A stretch of 64,000 nt of DNA from Harmothoe impar (Eukaryota; Annelida; Polychaeta; Phyllodocida; Polynoidae): positions 43,217,377 to 43,281,376 of the forward strand of contig OX381708.1 of NCBI GenBank assembly GCA_947462335.1. The letters are read 5' to 3'. The notes under the pieces were generated by a model. That model had not been told where the DNA came from. It did not search any database and saw only the letters and a program-made list of their open reading frames with translations. Shown in pieces: positions 22,196-61,353 of the stretch. How positions within the stretch are numbered: the first letter of the stretch is position 1; the number at the start of each line of letters is the position of its first letter. The position numbers and the translations under genes are program-made.

Positions 22196-22344
22196 AAATG
22201 CCAATGCCCATTGATACCATCTCTGCCGTATTTCACGAGTGGTGGCTGGGGCCATATCCCGTGCAGCCTGCGGCTTCGTGGGATATGCCCCAGCCCCCAA
22301 AAGTGAAATACCGCAGAGAGGTATCAATGGCCATTGGCATTTGC
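22196..22344. repeat. Long near-perfect hairpin (~70-bp arms)
   Basis: The left arm starts AAATGCCAATGCCCATTGAT and the right arm ends with its complement CCATTGGCATTT. The arms pair along about 68 bp with few mismatches and only a few unpaired bases (around CCTGCGG) at the tip. It could be a small foldback/MITE or a transcribed hairpin. Confidence 0.75.
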
Positions 22345-24822
22345 ATTTATTTTTTTATTTGAAGCATTTAATGAAGAAAACCCCTGCTTTTTCTTAGCCC
22401 ATTGAATACGGCCACATTGTATTCAATGGGGGGCATTGAATACAGCCCTTTCTATAGTTAAGCATAGTAAATCTTGTATTTAAAAAAAACAAAACTTTAG
22501 ACGGACATGGCACACTCTCCCAGTAGACAAGTATGTCACTATGCAATCGATATAGAGCTAAATGTTAGATTTTATTTTTATATAATTAACAATTTGCTAT
22601 GAAAAAAAAAATGGAAGAAAGAAACAATATAATACAAATAGATAAATAATTGGATTTCTAATGAATGAAATTGGACAAAAAAAGATAAATAATTGGACTT
22701 TTAATGAATGAAATTGGACAAAATAGGATTTTGTAACCTTGAGGCTTTTGTAACCTTCAGCTCTATGCTTTCATGCTGATATGCTTGCTTGTATATGATT
22801 AGACTTGGGAATAGTCTCATAGACGACCTACATACCAGTGGTCCTGGTTGTTCTAAGCCGATTCCCCGAGCCTCATTCATTTCTAGAAATGAACACGTTA
22901 GGAAGCATTCAGCTTTATGTCACAATTGTTTCTTGTACTGAACTATAGAGAACCTTTATTCATGGGCCTCAATATGAACATTTTGGGTTATAGTGGAAAA
23001 CGAGAGAAGAGCAAAAACGCTTAAAAGGCATATTTATTGGCTTAAAGGTTACACATGATATGGCATGTGGGGGAAAAAGGGGGTGATATATATATATATG
23101 TATGCGTATGTATGGGTATAATAGGTATACTGAGTAGATAAGGGGAAACTGTATATACAATAGCACAGTCCAGGAAGACCAATATAGTAAAAAGAGGAGA
23201 TACGGTTCGGCTGCACAGAACCGCGTGGAAATCGAATAGATCTAGTACACGGGCTGCACAGGAAGTAATGAATATAATAATGAAGTCATAATGTCCAATA
23301 ATAAGAGGCTTGGCTATAATAAGAGTCAAAGTTCGTTGGAACAGGGATTGAATATATTCGACGTGCAGGCAGGGCTTAGAACCCAAACAGGGAGCAACAC
23401 ATAGAATAAGATCCAGGCTGAAGCAGCTGGCGGGGAAGATAACAGCGGGATAAATCCAGGTCAGGAGATAGACTCGAATGGTAGAGATGAACATGGGGCA
23501 GGGAGCCCGGGGCCGCGTCAGTAGGTAGTAGCACATGGAATTGAGGCTGAGCATCAGGCGTAGCCATGGCCGAGGACGACACCAGGGTAGGGGCATGGGG
23601 GGCAGGCAGGCAACGGGGGCCGGCGGCCAGGCCTTAGACATGGCATGGTCTTGGACCATGGCCGCCCAGACATCGAACGGCGAAAGTCAGGTTGCATTAC
23701 ATGACTATGGAGGGTGGTCGCCTAGGCATCGATCGATACAGCCTGAAATAAGAAATAGAGAATATAAGCTGGGGAAAGGAAAATGAGTAGTCAGTTACCA
23801 GTGAGCGTTTGGGGGAGTACGATCGAGAAGACCAGATGTCATTGTGTAACTCCTGAGGAGTATGTGTGTGGAGATTGTAATATTATCAAGTGATCATGTC
23901 AAGATGGAGATAACATCCAAGCTAGTTGGGTTTGACAGTTGGATGGATTAACATATATTTATATATATATTACCGAAGCTGTGGAGTTTGCCAAACGATC
24001 AATGAATAGATTGCACCTGAAGTTCTCTAAATACCAAACTATAGTATCAATGGTTATAATGGAGGAGTGTACATATCATCGATAGACCATGTTGATTATT
24101 ACTATAAACGTGCAACGACAAGTATAGATACGGATGTTTATTGGTCTAACGGATGTTTATTGGTCTAATGGACGTTGACTAGTATCACCGGATTCAAGTA
24201 GTAGAATCCTGCTAGATATTTATATGAATACCTTGCCTATTTCTAGGCCGTCTCGTATGATTATCAATGCAAGCCCTGGAGCAATCTGACCCTAATGAGA
24301 TACATATCGTTATATATATATGGAAAATGCTGTGATTGGGATATTGCCTGTGAAATTGCTCTATGTCTACTATAACATCAACAACCATCTAATAAACTGG
24401 ATCTCACTAACCTTGCGTTATCCTTGGGCGGAAGCCTACCTCTGACTAGTTAACCCCATAGAGTGATACTAGAGACGGTGAATCTTAAACCCCATTTAAA
24501 TATATGAAAACACTATATCTTCAGAGGACATTAACTATAGCCCAATTTCAAGTTTTTTTGAGATTGGCCACTTTCATCCCTGTCAGTGAAAATCTTTGAA
24601 ATACCAAACAAATTCACCTGTTTTCTTTGAAAAGCCTTATTTTACTATGATCTTAAGGGAGAAAAATGTCAAAACCCTAAAAAAGAAGGGGGTAAAATGT
24701 TTGAGCGCAATCAATACACAAAACCCCTGTTAAATGATAGACCACTATCATTATTCTTAGTTGGAGGGCATTTAAAAACATTGGGTTTGTGTCATCATAG
24801 TCAGAGAAATTTGATATAATGT
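22345..24822. other. Intergenic, no gene recognised
   Basis: A/T-rich sequence with short (AT)n tracts. A 205-codon frame on the - strand (23042-23659) has no domain I recognise. The block at about 24390-24470, with AATAAA and a GC-richer tail, may be the remains of an LTR. Confidence 0.4.
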
Positions 24823-25019
24823 CAGGGTGCTGTTTCTCCACAAATTTGCGGATGTCCGCAATACACATTCCATATGTCTGGAGAAAATAAAAATGATGAA
24901 TTAAATCGTTTTCTGGTACTTAAGCATACAAATACGGACCTCCGTATATATTTGCGGAGCTCCGCAAATTTATGGAAGCAAATTTGCAGGGGTCCGTAAA
25001 TTTGTAGAGAAACAGCACC
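24823..25019. mobile_element. Short MITE, hAT-like ends
   Basis: About 197 bp, starting CAGGGTGCTGTTTCTCCACA and ending with TGTAGAGAAACAGCACCC on the other side. Inside, GCGGATGTCCGC and GCGGAGCTCCGC are small palindromes. No clear target duplication was found. Confidence 0.6.
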
Positions 25020-25157
25020 CAGGGAAAAGTCAGGGAATCTAAAACTACCTTGTCAGTGGCAACCCTGTGTAGGTTAATGGTAATAGCCCTAGTAGCAAAC
25101 ACACTGTGGCCCCAGACGGGGCCAGACTGTCTTTGCAAATCTGGCCCGGACGGGAAG

Positions 25158-25324
25158 CCCACTTTGGGCTCCGATCAGTTTTTGGACGGGGTGCCCACTT
25201 TGGGCTCAGATCGTTTTTTGGACGGGCTGAAAGCGGGTTCAGATCAGTTTTTGGACGGGTTGAAAGCGGGCTCAGATCGGTTTTTGGACGGGTTGAAAGC
25301 GGGCTCAGATCGGTTTTTGGACAG
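25158..25324. repeat. 33-bp minisatellite, about 5 copies
   Basis: The unit is of the form GGCTCAGATCGGTTTTTGGA plus CGGGTTGAAAGCG. The unit length is divisible by three and the frame reads (SDRFLDGLKAG)n. There are no splice or domain signs of a real gene. Confidence 0.8.
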
Positions 25325-25639
25325 CTAATTTGATAATTATGGGTTTTTAGAATCTATTCAATCATTCCCCAATGATTTCTCATATTTGTTGAACCAGATA
25401 TGAGAGCATCTGTTTATTGTTTCCTATTCTACATCACTTTAACACTTTATTGTATCATTGTATAATGTCAATTTCATCTGGCTTTGTTGGAAAACTCTAT
25501 ATATTGTATAGTAGTGACATCTGGTGTCAATCATCAGAACTACTAGACCAGTTGCCCTGTCCAAACCCCGGCAGGCCAAAAATCACGCGCGTTCGCGCCA
25601 CTTTGTAGCATAGTAACGCGCGGGCTTTTCCCTCAAAAC

Positions 25640-25770
25640 AGGTTGAGTTTTTTTGACCCCCCCTCAAGAGGGGTCTTAATTTTTTACCCCCCTGGTCAAG
25701 GGGTCCAAATTTTTTACCCCCCCCCAAATCCACCACCCCCGCTGTTGTTAAAAAATGAGCACTCCCTAAG
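25640..25770. repeat. Fragment of TAA-type foldback element
   Basis: Runs of CCCCCC and ATTTTTTACCCCCC, ending AAAAATGAGCACTCCC then TAA. This resembles the right end of the foldback elements found in MSH2 intron 2 (38060 and 47474 copies). The left end was not located. Confidence 0.4.
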
Positions 25771-26147
25771 AATGGAGTATATTGAATTTAAACATAACCG
25801 GGCAGTTTATGCTACCGTTAAAATTCGGTTTTAAATCTTTGGGTGTTTTGAGGCCCCCAAAACGCAGGAGGCTCACATATAGTAAGGAAGACATATTGAG
25901 GCTAGAAAGATGATGCACCAATGCAGCCCTGGCCAGTAACTCCTATACAGCTCTCTACACCAGGTCCACTGTACAAGGAGGACACCCCCCCCCCCCAAAA
26001 AAGACAAAAAACACGCACACACACCTGTCACCATGTACCTAATTTGAGTGGAAGAAATTATTTCTCAATTCTGACAGCGGAACCAGATTCTCCAGGGAAC
26101 GCTTCCCCAAATTGATATATTACACTTCATATATAATCAAATTTCAG

Positions 26148-26216
26148 TTGGTGGCTGTAGGTGAGCAGGTGGCTGTGGGAAAGCGTTTGGCTGTGGGAAA
26201 GCAGGTTGCTGTGGGC
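26148..26216. repeat. ~18-bp tandem repeat
   Basis: About four copies of a GTGGCTGTGGGAAAGCAG-like unit. No gene evidence around it. Confidence 0.55.
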
Positions 26217-27929
26217 GTCATTGCCCAGCAGCCCTTAACTGCCGCTTTACATCTCGGCCAAAATGTGAGTCAATCAGAGCGTCAACAGCGATGTCATCTC
26301 CGTTTCTCTTTTCGACGTGTCAGTTGGCCGGCGGGCGGCGGATGCTGTAGCTGAGTGAGACTAGCACCAAGTAGCAAGTTATACTTGTACATCCAGTCTC
26401 CAACTCTGCCACCAACAATGGCAAACCTGTCCACATATTAATGTAATTCAAGATAATTCAAGATAGTTCAAAAGAAACACACCAAAAAGGTCTTACAAAA
26501 AACGTCTCACCTAGTAATACAAGATAGTTCCCATTGACTTTGCACTGGAAATGTGTGGACCGTAATGTAGACAAATGTCCACCTTAGTAGTTAAGAGTTT
26601 GATTTTCCAGATACATGTTTTCCTGTTTTTTGGTGACATTTTTTTAATTGAATATTTTGATGGGTTGGAACAAGATATTTGCAATATTTTTGGGTCTACC
26701 ATGTAGGTTAATGTCTGATTGTTCAATGCCATCTATGAATATGTTCATAGGATATTTTATAGGTAAAATTCAATCTAAAGTAGAGTGACTGACTATCTTG
26801 AAATGCATGCTCCAAACCGTCGCAAAAGACTCTGGGTGGTAACGCTGAGTCAAAAACTGAACTACTGTGATATAATCAATGGTAGGGGACCTTCAATTTT
26901 TTAATTTTTTTTTTTTTTGGTTATGTACCTCATAACGGTTTATTGCCATGATATCAGAGAATCAGCTCAAACTATTGCCAGAGGTCCGGGTAAAACGAGA
27001 AAAGGGTTAGTTGTAGGTGTGGTAATCTGGGGGTCATAATTGTGAGGTCACTGATGGACCCATAAGGTCTCCTGTGTAGATTAGTCAGTTTCCATTGTAA
27101 CTACATGTAGTACAAACGTGGTGGTTGGGAGCTTGGATGTAGAATACTAAATCAGATACGTGTTTAGCTTTCTTTCAATGGGTCACTCTATGTTGTACTC
27201 AAAAGAACCCAACATTTTGGCTACCTGAAGGTGAAAGATATAGTTAGGTTTGTTGCAACAACAGTAGGCTAATCCGTCCAAAAAAAACTAGGGCTAAATA
27301 GTCAGCATAGTCTCTCCTGTAAAAGCAATGGCCACCTCATTGGAAAATTTAAAAAAAACGTCAACTATTAAATTTAGGCAGCTTTAACAGCGCCATCTCT
27401 TTCTACAGAATAACGCCTATCCCTGAGTAGGTGATGCCACCTGTAGGGTCCCCGATCAACTATGGATGTGTTCCTTATAGTTGCACTTTTAATGTTAGAT
27501 TATAACTTTGAAATAAATAATCGTATAACATGCTCACGCGTGGCAGTGAGATGTATTAGGTTTGTAATTGAAATGCCCCAATTCTAAGTACAAATTTGTG
27601 ATTTGAGCTTATATTCAATATTTGAAGATTTAGCATTCCTTGGACATCTGCAGGAATGAAAGGTGATAACGTGTTAGCAGCCATTTGCCATTCAAAACTA
27701 AATATCTTCCCATCAATTCTCCCCATCTGTGTATGATAATATCCTCCATTGCCTCGTAGGTAATCCCGTTTGTGTTTCAATTTGGTTGACATCAGCTTCA
27801 TGGTTAGGAATTTTACACACTTTTGCTTTGTTTAGATATCTAGGCCATTTTCGCCATTACCAGTACCCTCATAACTTATAAAAGAAGTATAGAAATGCCA
27901 TATGTCCGTATTATTCTTTTCATAATCAT

Positions 27930-28475
27930 ACTGTAAGTAGTATATGGAAATAATAAATTTTCACTGGGTGATCTAAAAATATAATGTAAGTAGTATGTTG
28001 AAATGATACATTTTCACTGGTTAATCTAGTATTTGTGTCAGAAGCAAATCTTCATTGGGATGTGTGTGTGTGTGAGCAGATATATTTAAGCATTTGCTTT
28101 TATGCCTGATGGCGCATATACATGGTTATATTGGAATTATATATACAATGTAGAAACGTAGTGTTTTGGCACCCTTTAAGTCGTGTTTAATAGGGACCCC
28201 GAGCCCTGTGCCCAACGTTTCCCTATGTAGGACAGTTGAGGTTTGGGAATTATGTGTATTATAACATATTATTGTAGGGTCTTAGAAGTGTTTAGGGGGT
28301 GGGGGATTCAGCCCTCCGCCACTGTGTGTTGAAGGTATAAGTAGTATATGGAAGTGGTACTTTTTCAAGGGTTAATCTATATACTGTAAGTAGTATATGA
28401 AAGTGATTCTTTTTCAAAGGTTAATCAATAAACTATAAGTAGTGTATGAAAGTGGTACCTTTACACAGGTTAATA
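27930..28475. repeat. Degenerate ~50-bp repeats with GTAAGTAGTATATG core
   Basis: Cores near 27934, 27987, 28338, 28389 and 28438. Each is followed by a TTTTCA and GGTTAATC block. Two sit together, then after a gap of about 350 bp three more lie at about 50-bp spacing. Confidence 0.7.
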
Positions 28476-28755
28476 CATAACTTTGTGTATTTGTGAAATG
28501 TTTTCGATATATGGGGTCCCGAAATGAATTTTTCCACTTTAAAAAGGGCTTCTTATATACGGATATTATATACCACTTTTTACTGGGTGGTCTATGAGTT
28601 GTGAAATGTAAGAAGTAAATAAATTATGTTATTCCTCAAATGGCTCCACAACAAAAATCCCACTCCTATCGTAAACAATCGTCATGCAATTAAATAGTTA
28701 AAATTAAAATGGTCAACGTTGACATCAAATAATTATATTCTTAATTATAGACCTA

Positions 28756-29341
28756 CAGGGATGAAAGTCGACTATGTCAAAAAAACTTGAAGATATAACA
28801 TACCTCATAACTACATTATAGAGCATATGAATGTATATGCATCTATAGACACATATATCTAGTGCTGTGCAGCAGGATTTGTCATGTCTATATTCTCCTG
28901 GACGTCATCTCCTGCTGAGGAGAAGCATTTGTCATGTCCATGTGATCATGGACGTTATCTCCTGCTGAGGAGAATGAGAAATCTGTCCATACACTCTCCA
29001 TGCATAGCACCTTAGTTTTAGTGGCTAAGCCTCATGTGAAGAGTGTAAATGCATAGGACTATAGAGGAGAGAGAGGGCTTCAAGGTTTCTCAAGTTAACT
29101 TGAAATTGGCTGAGAAAAACTTGACACTGAGATCAGTGTGGTGTAGCCTGTCTGTGTATGGGTAGGACCACTGAGGATGAACCAGTGATGATTCTGCTGT
29201 CTTATCATAGGATTACACAAACAAAATAAGTTTGTTTGAGTTTATATTGAGTAATTATCAAATATATCCTAATCCTGATTATATTTTTTTGATTTAAAAA
29301 AAACTTGATTTCAGGGAAAAACTTGAAGACTTTCATCCCTG
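28756..29341. mobile_element. MITE with CAGGGATGAAAGTC ends
   Basis: A 586-bp element with terminal inverted repeats CAGGGATGAAAGTC, flanked by GACCTA on both sides (28750-28755, 29342-29347). The CAGGG start is hAT-like, although hAT usually makes 8-bp duplications. It contains a tandem duplication of about 50 bp at about 28870-28975 with TCTCCTGCTGAGGAGAA. Confidence 0.75.
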
Positions 29342-29754
29342 GACCTATTTTAAAAGATCTATATTGATAAATAGAATACACAACACGAGCATCCTCATAA
29401 AAATCCAGTTTATTTACTTAGCGAGGTACATTCTATTGTGACACTTTCTCTCTCGCTTTGCTCCTTACACGTGGACAGAATATTGATGAAGGTAATAGAA
29501 TTAACCATAGCTTTGCCAGCTGAATCCTGCGCAAATAATGCTACATTTCTCAAACATTTGGAATGAATTCATGAATATACCTGGTCCAAGAACCTGATAA
29601 AAGATTATTCAGAAAGCTGGCGCTTGAAGCTAATACAAAGGGAAGCTTAGAGGTCGGCGAACAAAACGATCCAACAGATGGGGGTAGCAAATATTGATTG
29701 GAGTCTTAATGGAGGGTCATGAATTATTCATGCCTTTATACTATGGCCACCAGC

Positions 29755-29760
29755 TTTATT
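29755..29760 (-). terminator. Candidate poly(A) signal for DYNLT1 distal exon
   Basis: AATAAA on the - strand, about 480 nt past the stop of exon 5. Another lies at 29409-29414. Confidence 0.4.
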
Positions 29761-30235
29761 CACTGGACACTGAACTGTTAGTGAGCAAAGCTTTGGACTT
29801 TTCAACATGGATTTTCATTTCATTGTGACATTTGCATCATTGTGACATGTGTATGACTGGAATTCTATGGGTACACCTACGGTGAAATGTACATTCTTAC
29901 TGATTAAATACATCGAAGCTCCTATAGGGGCTTCTTAATGTTTATACACAAAGAATAATAATATTATAATAATAAAATATATGACAATAATGTACAAGCG
30001 GCGGTGGTATGCCAATAACAGCAGCTCCGGCGACAGTTCCTGCTCACCCGTCTCCTCCCAAAAGGGAACAACATATCACTATATTTCATGTGTGACAATG
30101 CAGTGCCAACAAAACCTTTGAGAGTCATGGTAATCAAGACCATGCGTCAAGTGCTGGCCGGTTCATTAGCAGAACTTGCGGCTGGCGGGTGGGCATTTGG
30201 TGGCTTGCGGCGATGAAGGGAGAATGGCATAATGG

Positions 30236-37438
<7,203 letters not shown>

Positions 37439-37623
37439 TTTGACTTGAAAATATGAGCTACAACGAGGAGAACTTTAACGCAGCCGGACCTAGAACGTAC
37501 TTCGTTGACAACCGACTCTCGTCTGAGGTCTCGTCCGCACGGCGAGAAGGATTCCCCTAGGTGAGAAAGCTGGGGAACCCCTTCTGATGACGTCACTTTC
37601 CCGCGCTGTCATCTGTCGGCAAC
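37439..37623. promoter_or_regulatory. Bidirectional MSH2/DYNLT1 promoter
   Basis: Only 185 bp separate the two divergent start codons, so promoter and both 5' UTRs must share this space (unless there are upstream non-coding exons). Next to the MSH2 side are a full palindromic CRE, TGACGTCA (37588-37595), and an E2F-type site TTTCCCGCGC (37597-37606). There is no TATA box. The stretch is GC-richer than the flanking introns. Confidence 0.8.
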
Positions 37624-57322
<19,699 letters not shown>

Positions 57323-57924
57323 CGTCACTGACGCCTTGACGTTATTTTGGGGGAGATTTTATTGATGGGAAGATGGGATGATCGGTACTCATGTGTTCAA
57401 TGTGGAATTGTTAACACATCTCACAAATAACGTGTTGCAGAACGTTTTGGTACAAAGAAGATCGTGTTAATGTTTGCGTATACCACTTATCCCAGTATGT
57501 ACTGTTATAGATCTGGTGATTCAGTATGGAATGAGATTCTGAAGTATGGAAGGAGAGATTCTGAAGTTGTCCGGTAAAGGGAGAGGTATTAAAAAAATGC
57601 TGATGAATCTGATACTCGCATAATATGAAACCGGATGACTACGATGCGTTTATGACCGTGTGATTGATCGGAGCTACTTAACCTAGGAAGGGTAGGTGTA
57701 GTGGATATTCTAGTTTAGAAACCATTTTATATTGAAAAGGGGCAAAGTAAACTAACTGCGAGAAGACACTGTAGAGCTCGGCTATCGAGATAGAGGAATA
57801 GATCTACACAAGTGTCTTATATATACAATGTGCATTGGCTTATAGAGTTCCAAACACACCGGATGTTGAAAGCTTGTAACCCTGATGTCGAATACAAAGA
57901 CTCAAACAAATGTATATTTTTCAT

Positions 57925-57930
57925 AATAAA
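57925..57930 (+). terminator. Poly(A) signal of MSH2
   Basis: AATAAA about 600 nt past the MSH2 stop; the first clear signal on this strand. Confidence 0.6.
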
Positions 57931-59241
57931 AAGCTTAGAAAACCGTTGATGTAGTTGAGGACAATTTAATTCTCATTTAAACACAATGACCAAATACGGT
58001 GACCCGCTTCCAGGTGCAGAAAATGAAATACCCTGTAGTATTAATGTTTTACATATAGAACGGTTTCTAACCATAATAGAAGCCAATATACACTATGTAC
58101 GAAGATCGTCATTGGTGACCCTGGAGGGGGAAGGGGGGGGGGGGGCGTCTACCCTCTTATGGTTATATCTGCGTTTGGAGAGCATTTGCTCGTGAAGGGT
58201 TCCCCAATATACTGTACTACAATGCATGGGGCATTTCTGCTATGGGGAGTAACCAACATGGATCCCGCAGCCCCCACCCCCGTCCTCAACTACATCACGA
58301 CACCAAGGAGTACTCGGGGGCATATTTGATGTATGGTAAATCACGTGATTGATAACCCATCGCCACTTAGGTACATTTTGTACCATAGCCCGAGTCATTT
58401 GTGATGTAAATGACACGTTCAATCCTTATGTTACATGCATATCCCCGGGGGCGGGGGCACTCGTATTAATGGACACGTGCGTAGATATTACTCTGAATTC
58501 TCTTTTAGCGCGACAAGATGATAACTCCCTAAAATGGGAAGAACTTGTGGCCCCTAATTAGTAATAGTAATTACGGGACACCACCATAAAGGGAGAAAAA
58601 TCAACCCCTTGTTGGCGGGATACCCAAAATTTACCCTTTTTACGTTTTAGTGAGATACCTCTCAAAATTGGCGGGGATGCATATACTATTTAGGGGCCCG
58701 TAGCTTCAGTCAACACCTAGATCTGTGGGCACTGGATCAAAACTTTACCTTAAATTCTTTTTAAAATAAATTCATAGATATCGGGTAGACTCCCTGTAGA
58801 TTACTTGCAAACTCGTGTGTGGGTCACCTAGGCCTAGGAAACGTGGTTTCTCAGAAAACAAAGTGCCCGCAACATCATCATTACGGGTCATTGGCTCCAG
58901 GGTGTCTACCCCTGATATATCTAGGCCAAAGTCACTTTTGAAAAGTTAAAACCCCATTCACGTGACCCCTTTTGTCAATCGGCCAATTGTGAAGTCTTTT
59001 AGAGCGTAAAGTATGAAGAATAATTTGCGTGTCACATGCCCGCTATCAACTGGGCCACCAGGCACATTGCACAGTTGTAGGTTGAGGTGTTTACTCACCT
59101 CACTACAGAGGGATGGGATGTGTGGCTTTGATCCCCACGTTTTCAATGAAAAACCAATTTGGTAAACCATTTAAATACTTATAAAGAGATGGATGTAAAT
59201 ACCATGTCTGGTTCTATAGAAAGTAGATGGAATATACGTGA

Positions 59242-59339
59242 GAAAACTTCCCTGGAACTAGAATATGGTACATATCCTCTTTGGCCTTGCCTCTGTGGGG
59301 GTGTTGTGTACCATATTCTACAGCTCCAAGGAGGTTTTC
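59242..59339. repeat. Hairpin of pre-miRNA size
   Basis: Arms GAAAACTTCCCTGGAACTAG... and ...CTCCAAGGAGGTTTTC pair over about 31 bp with about four mismatches and a 2-nt bulge; the loop is about 33 nt. Size and pairing suit a microRNA precursor, but a small MITE is equally likely. Confidence 0.5.
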
Positions 59340-59794
59340 CATTACATAAATTGATAATAAAATAGAAAAAAGGCATGATACAGATTTTGTTATATCACGG
59401 AATCACCCCTTTGTCAAGTTTGTGTTATGCAGCAGGTGTGTAAGGCGGGCGGGGGAGGGGGGTCGTGTTATTGATTATACGGGAGACCCTTCGTCTCACC
59501 TGCACACCAGGCCTATACTCTGTCCCCGCTAAGTGGGTAGGTATCTGCCGTGCATGCTGCTCTTCTACAGGCATTCCGGACTATAGTAGCACAAGGGGGA
59601 TGGGGGACGTCAGAAATCGTTTAAAAGAGTAGCATGACGTCATGTATGGACGCCCCCTTGGCGCGTGAATCCTCTATCTCTTGTGAAGCATTGCCTGCTT
59701 GGATCAAACTGTGCGGGATAGAGTATAGTCAAGCCAGTGAACGCCGGGGGCGAACGCTCGGGCGGGAGTACCAGTGGGGGTCTGGATGGGGGGT

Positions 59795-59985
59795 CCCCAT
59801 GTCGATTGTCGATCTTAAAAAATGGCCATGTCACATGTCAATGTCGCTTAAAATGCCCATGTCCCATGTCGATTTTAAGAGTTGCTCATGTCGCCTGTCA
59901 CTATGTTTTTCTAGGCTCATGTCGAATGTCACTAGGTCTCATGTCTCATGTCGATTTTAAGAAATAGCCATGTCGCCATGTCGAA
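59795..59985. repeat. Degenerate CATGTCGATTTTAAG repeat
   Basis: Six or more short units with CATGTCRMNTGTC and CGATTTTAAG cores, irregular spacing. The same motif appears near 22040 and 47175. Confidence 0.6.
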
Positions 59986-60125
59986 TTTGGTGGTCCACAC
60001 CCATACCAGTTGCAGCGGAAGATACAAGAACGGCTTCTGAATGTTGAGCCATCTAGAGAGGAGGCCCATGGACTACAGCACTACACCAGCTGACTACTCT
60101 GTAAATTGCCTACCAGTGGACCGTC

Positions 60126-61353
60126 ATGAATTCAAACACGATAGCCAACATCAGCTGTTATATCCTGGGAGCTGTTTTTAGTCTGGCAGGCTCTCTCAAG
60201 TTATATCCATGGAACAAAGAGGGATACACGTACATGGTAGGATATTATAACTTATTTACTATGTTCAGTTCACAGTGGCGTGGTGGAGACGGTGGAGAGC
60301 ACCTGGCTAAGCTAAGAAGCCTACCTGTATTCATACCACTCGCTACATAGTTAATCTTATAGTATACTCTGTTGCTAATCTCGACGATAGTGTAACATAA
60401 TGCAATATGTATCAGTAGCATATAATACGGTTTTTGTACATTGTAGTCTGGGTAGTCTGGCTTGGTTGTTGTGAGTGACCACACTTAATGTGCCAATTGT
60501 CATGTGGTATGAATTAAAATGGGCATGATATATGGTATCTAGGTGTTGTACTTAATACTGTATACATGTATTAGTTGGGTGTGGTGGGCGTAAGAGGTGG
60601 GGGGTATGGATTTTAAAGGACTTGGATTTGAGGGGTGTGGGTGGGAGGGGGGCTCAATGAGAGGAGTACGGGGCGGGTAGCAGTCTGAACCCCCAGAGAG
60701 CGGAGTCAGAATCTAGGTCATTTTGAAAAGTCTACATATAATTCAAAACAGATGTATGTATGCATCCTCCTTGCAATAATATTGTTTCAATGAAGACCAT
60801 TCAAAAAGTTCCCATTCTCCTCAATCAATTCAATTCAATTCAATTCAATTTTATTCACACACAACCCCTTTCAGGGCAAAGGAGAAAGGATAAGATAATA
60901 CATGCCGGGTGTAGCCGAAAGTTACATTGGCATCCCCCACCAGTACTCACACCTCCCGCCACCGATACAGACACTAGCTTCTTCCATTTCCGCCATCTAT
61001 CATTATATGACTTATATTGTTTCCATCTTTTAATACAGCTGACCAAGTTTTCCCAGTGGAATGCAGTGTTCCCCCTGGCCCCCTTGGGCTACACCCCGGA
61101 CCCCCGCCTGTACCGCCTTACCGTGGGTACAGTTGAGGTGGGGCTGGCGGCCCTCATCTTCTTTGGCCCCCGGCGTGTGCGACGTTACTCGGCCGGTCTC
61201 CTGATGCTGGTGATGACAGGGGCCATGCAGACCCTGGTGTGCAGCGACGAGTTGGCCGACATGGGGCCAGCTGTCACTTTCTTCCTCATGTCAGGCTTCG
61301 TGGTTTACACGTATGGCAAGCCAAATCCACCCCCAAAGTCAAAGAAGCAATAA
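60126..61353 (+). CDS. TMEM35B/NACHO-like membrane protein
   Basis: Two exons, 60126-60236 and 61039-61353, 141 residues, GT-AG intron in phase 0. Four hydrophobic segments: about residues 9-27, 64-80, 88-104 and 112-129. The first is followed by SLKLYPWNKEGYTYM, and the second loop has FPLAPLGYTPDPRLYRLTVG, which resembles the TMEM35B loop (VFPL...GYQPDPLNYQIAVG). The TMEM35 family belongs to the DoxX-like fold; TMEM35A (NACHO) is an ER chaperone for nicotinic receptors. The C-terminus KSKKQ fits a KxKxx ER-retrieval signal, which is consistent. The start is the first in-frame ATG of exon 1. Which paralogue it is, and its client, remain inference. Confidence 0.8.

Larger units (their letters stand above)
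57323..60125. other. Intergenic between MSH2 and TMEM35-like gene
   Basis: Holds the MSH2 3' UTR, a G-run at about 58125-58145, a hairpin at 59242 and a CATGTCGATTTTAAG repeat at 59795. No further gene is seen. Confidence 0.5.

Noticed and set aside
23042..23659. 205-codon frame on the - strand
   Set aside because: Cys/Leu/Pro-rich without any domain or splice context; overlaps AT repeats at its end. Could be a repeat fragment but cannot be supported as a gene.
16029..25070. One large hAT element with CAGGGTTGCC at 16029 and GGCAACCCTG at about 25061
   Set aside because: Ends are in the right orientation, but 9 kb of unrelated, separately bounded elements lie between and no target duplication matches; more likely two separate fragments.
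25050..25333. Frames (SDQFLDGLKAG)n
   Set aside because: Produced by a 33-bp minisatellite; no gene structure.
60245..60484. - strand frame in the TMEM35-like intron
   Set aside because: No homology and no splice context.
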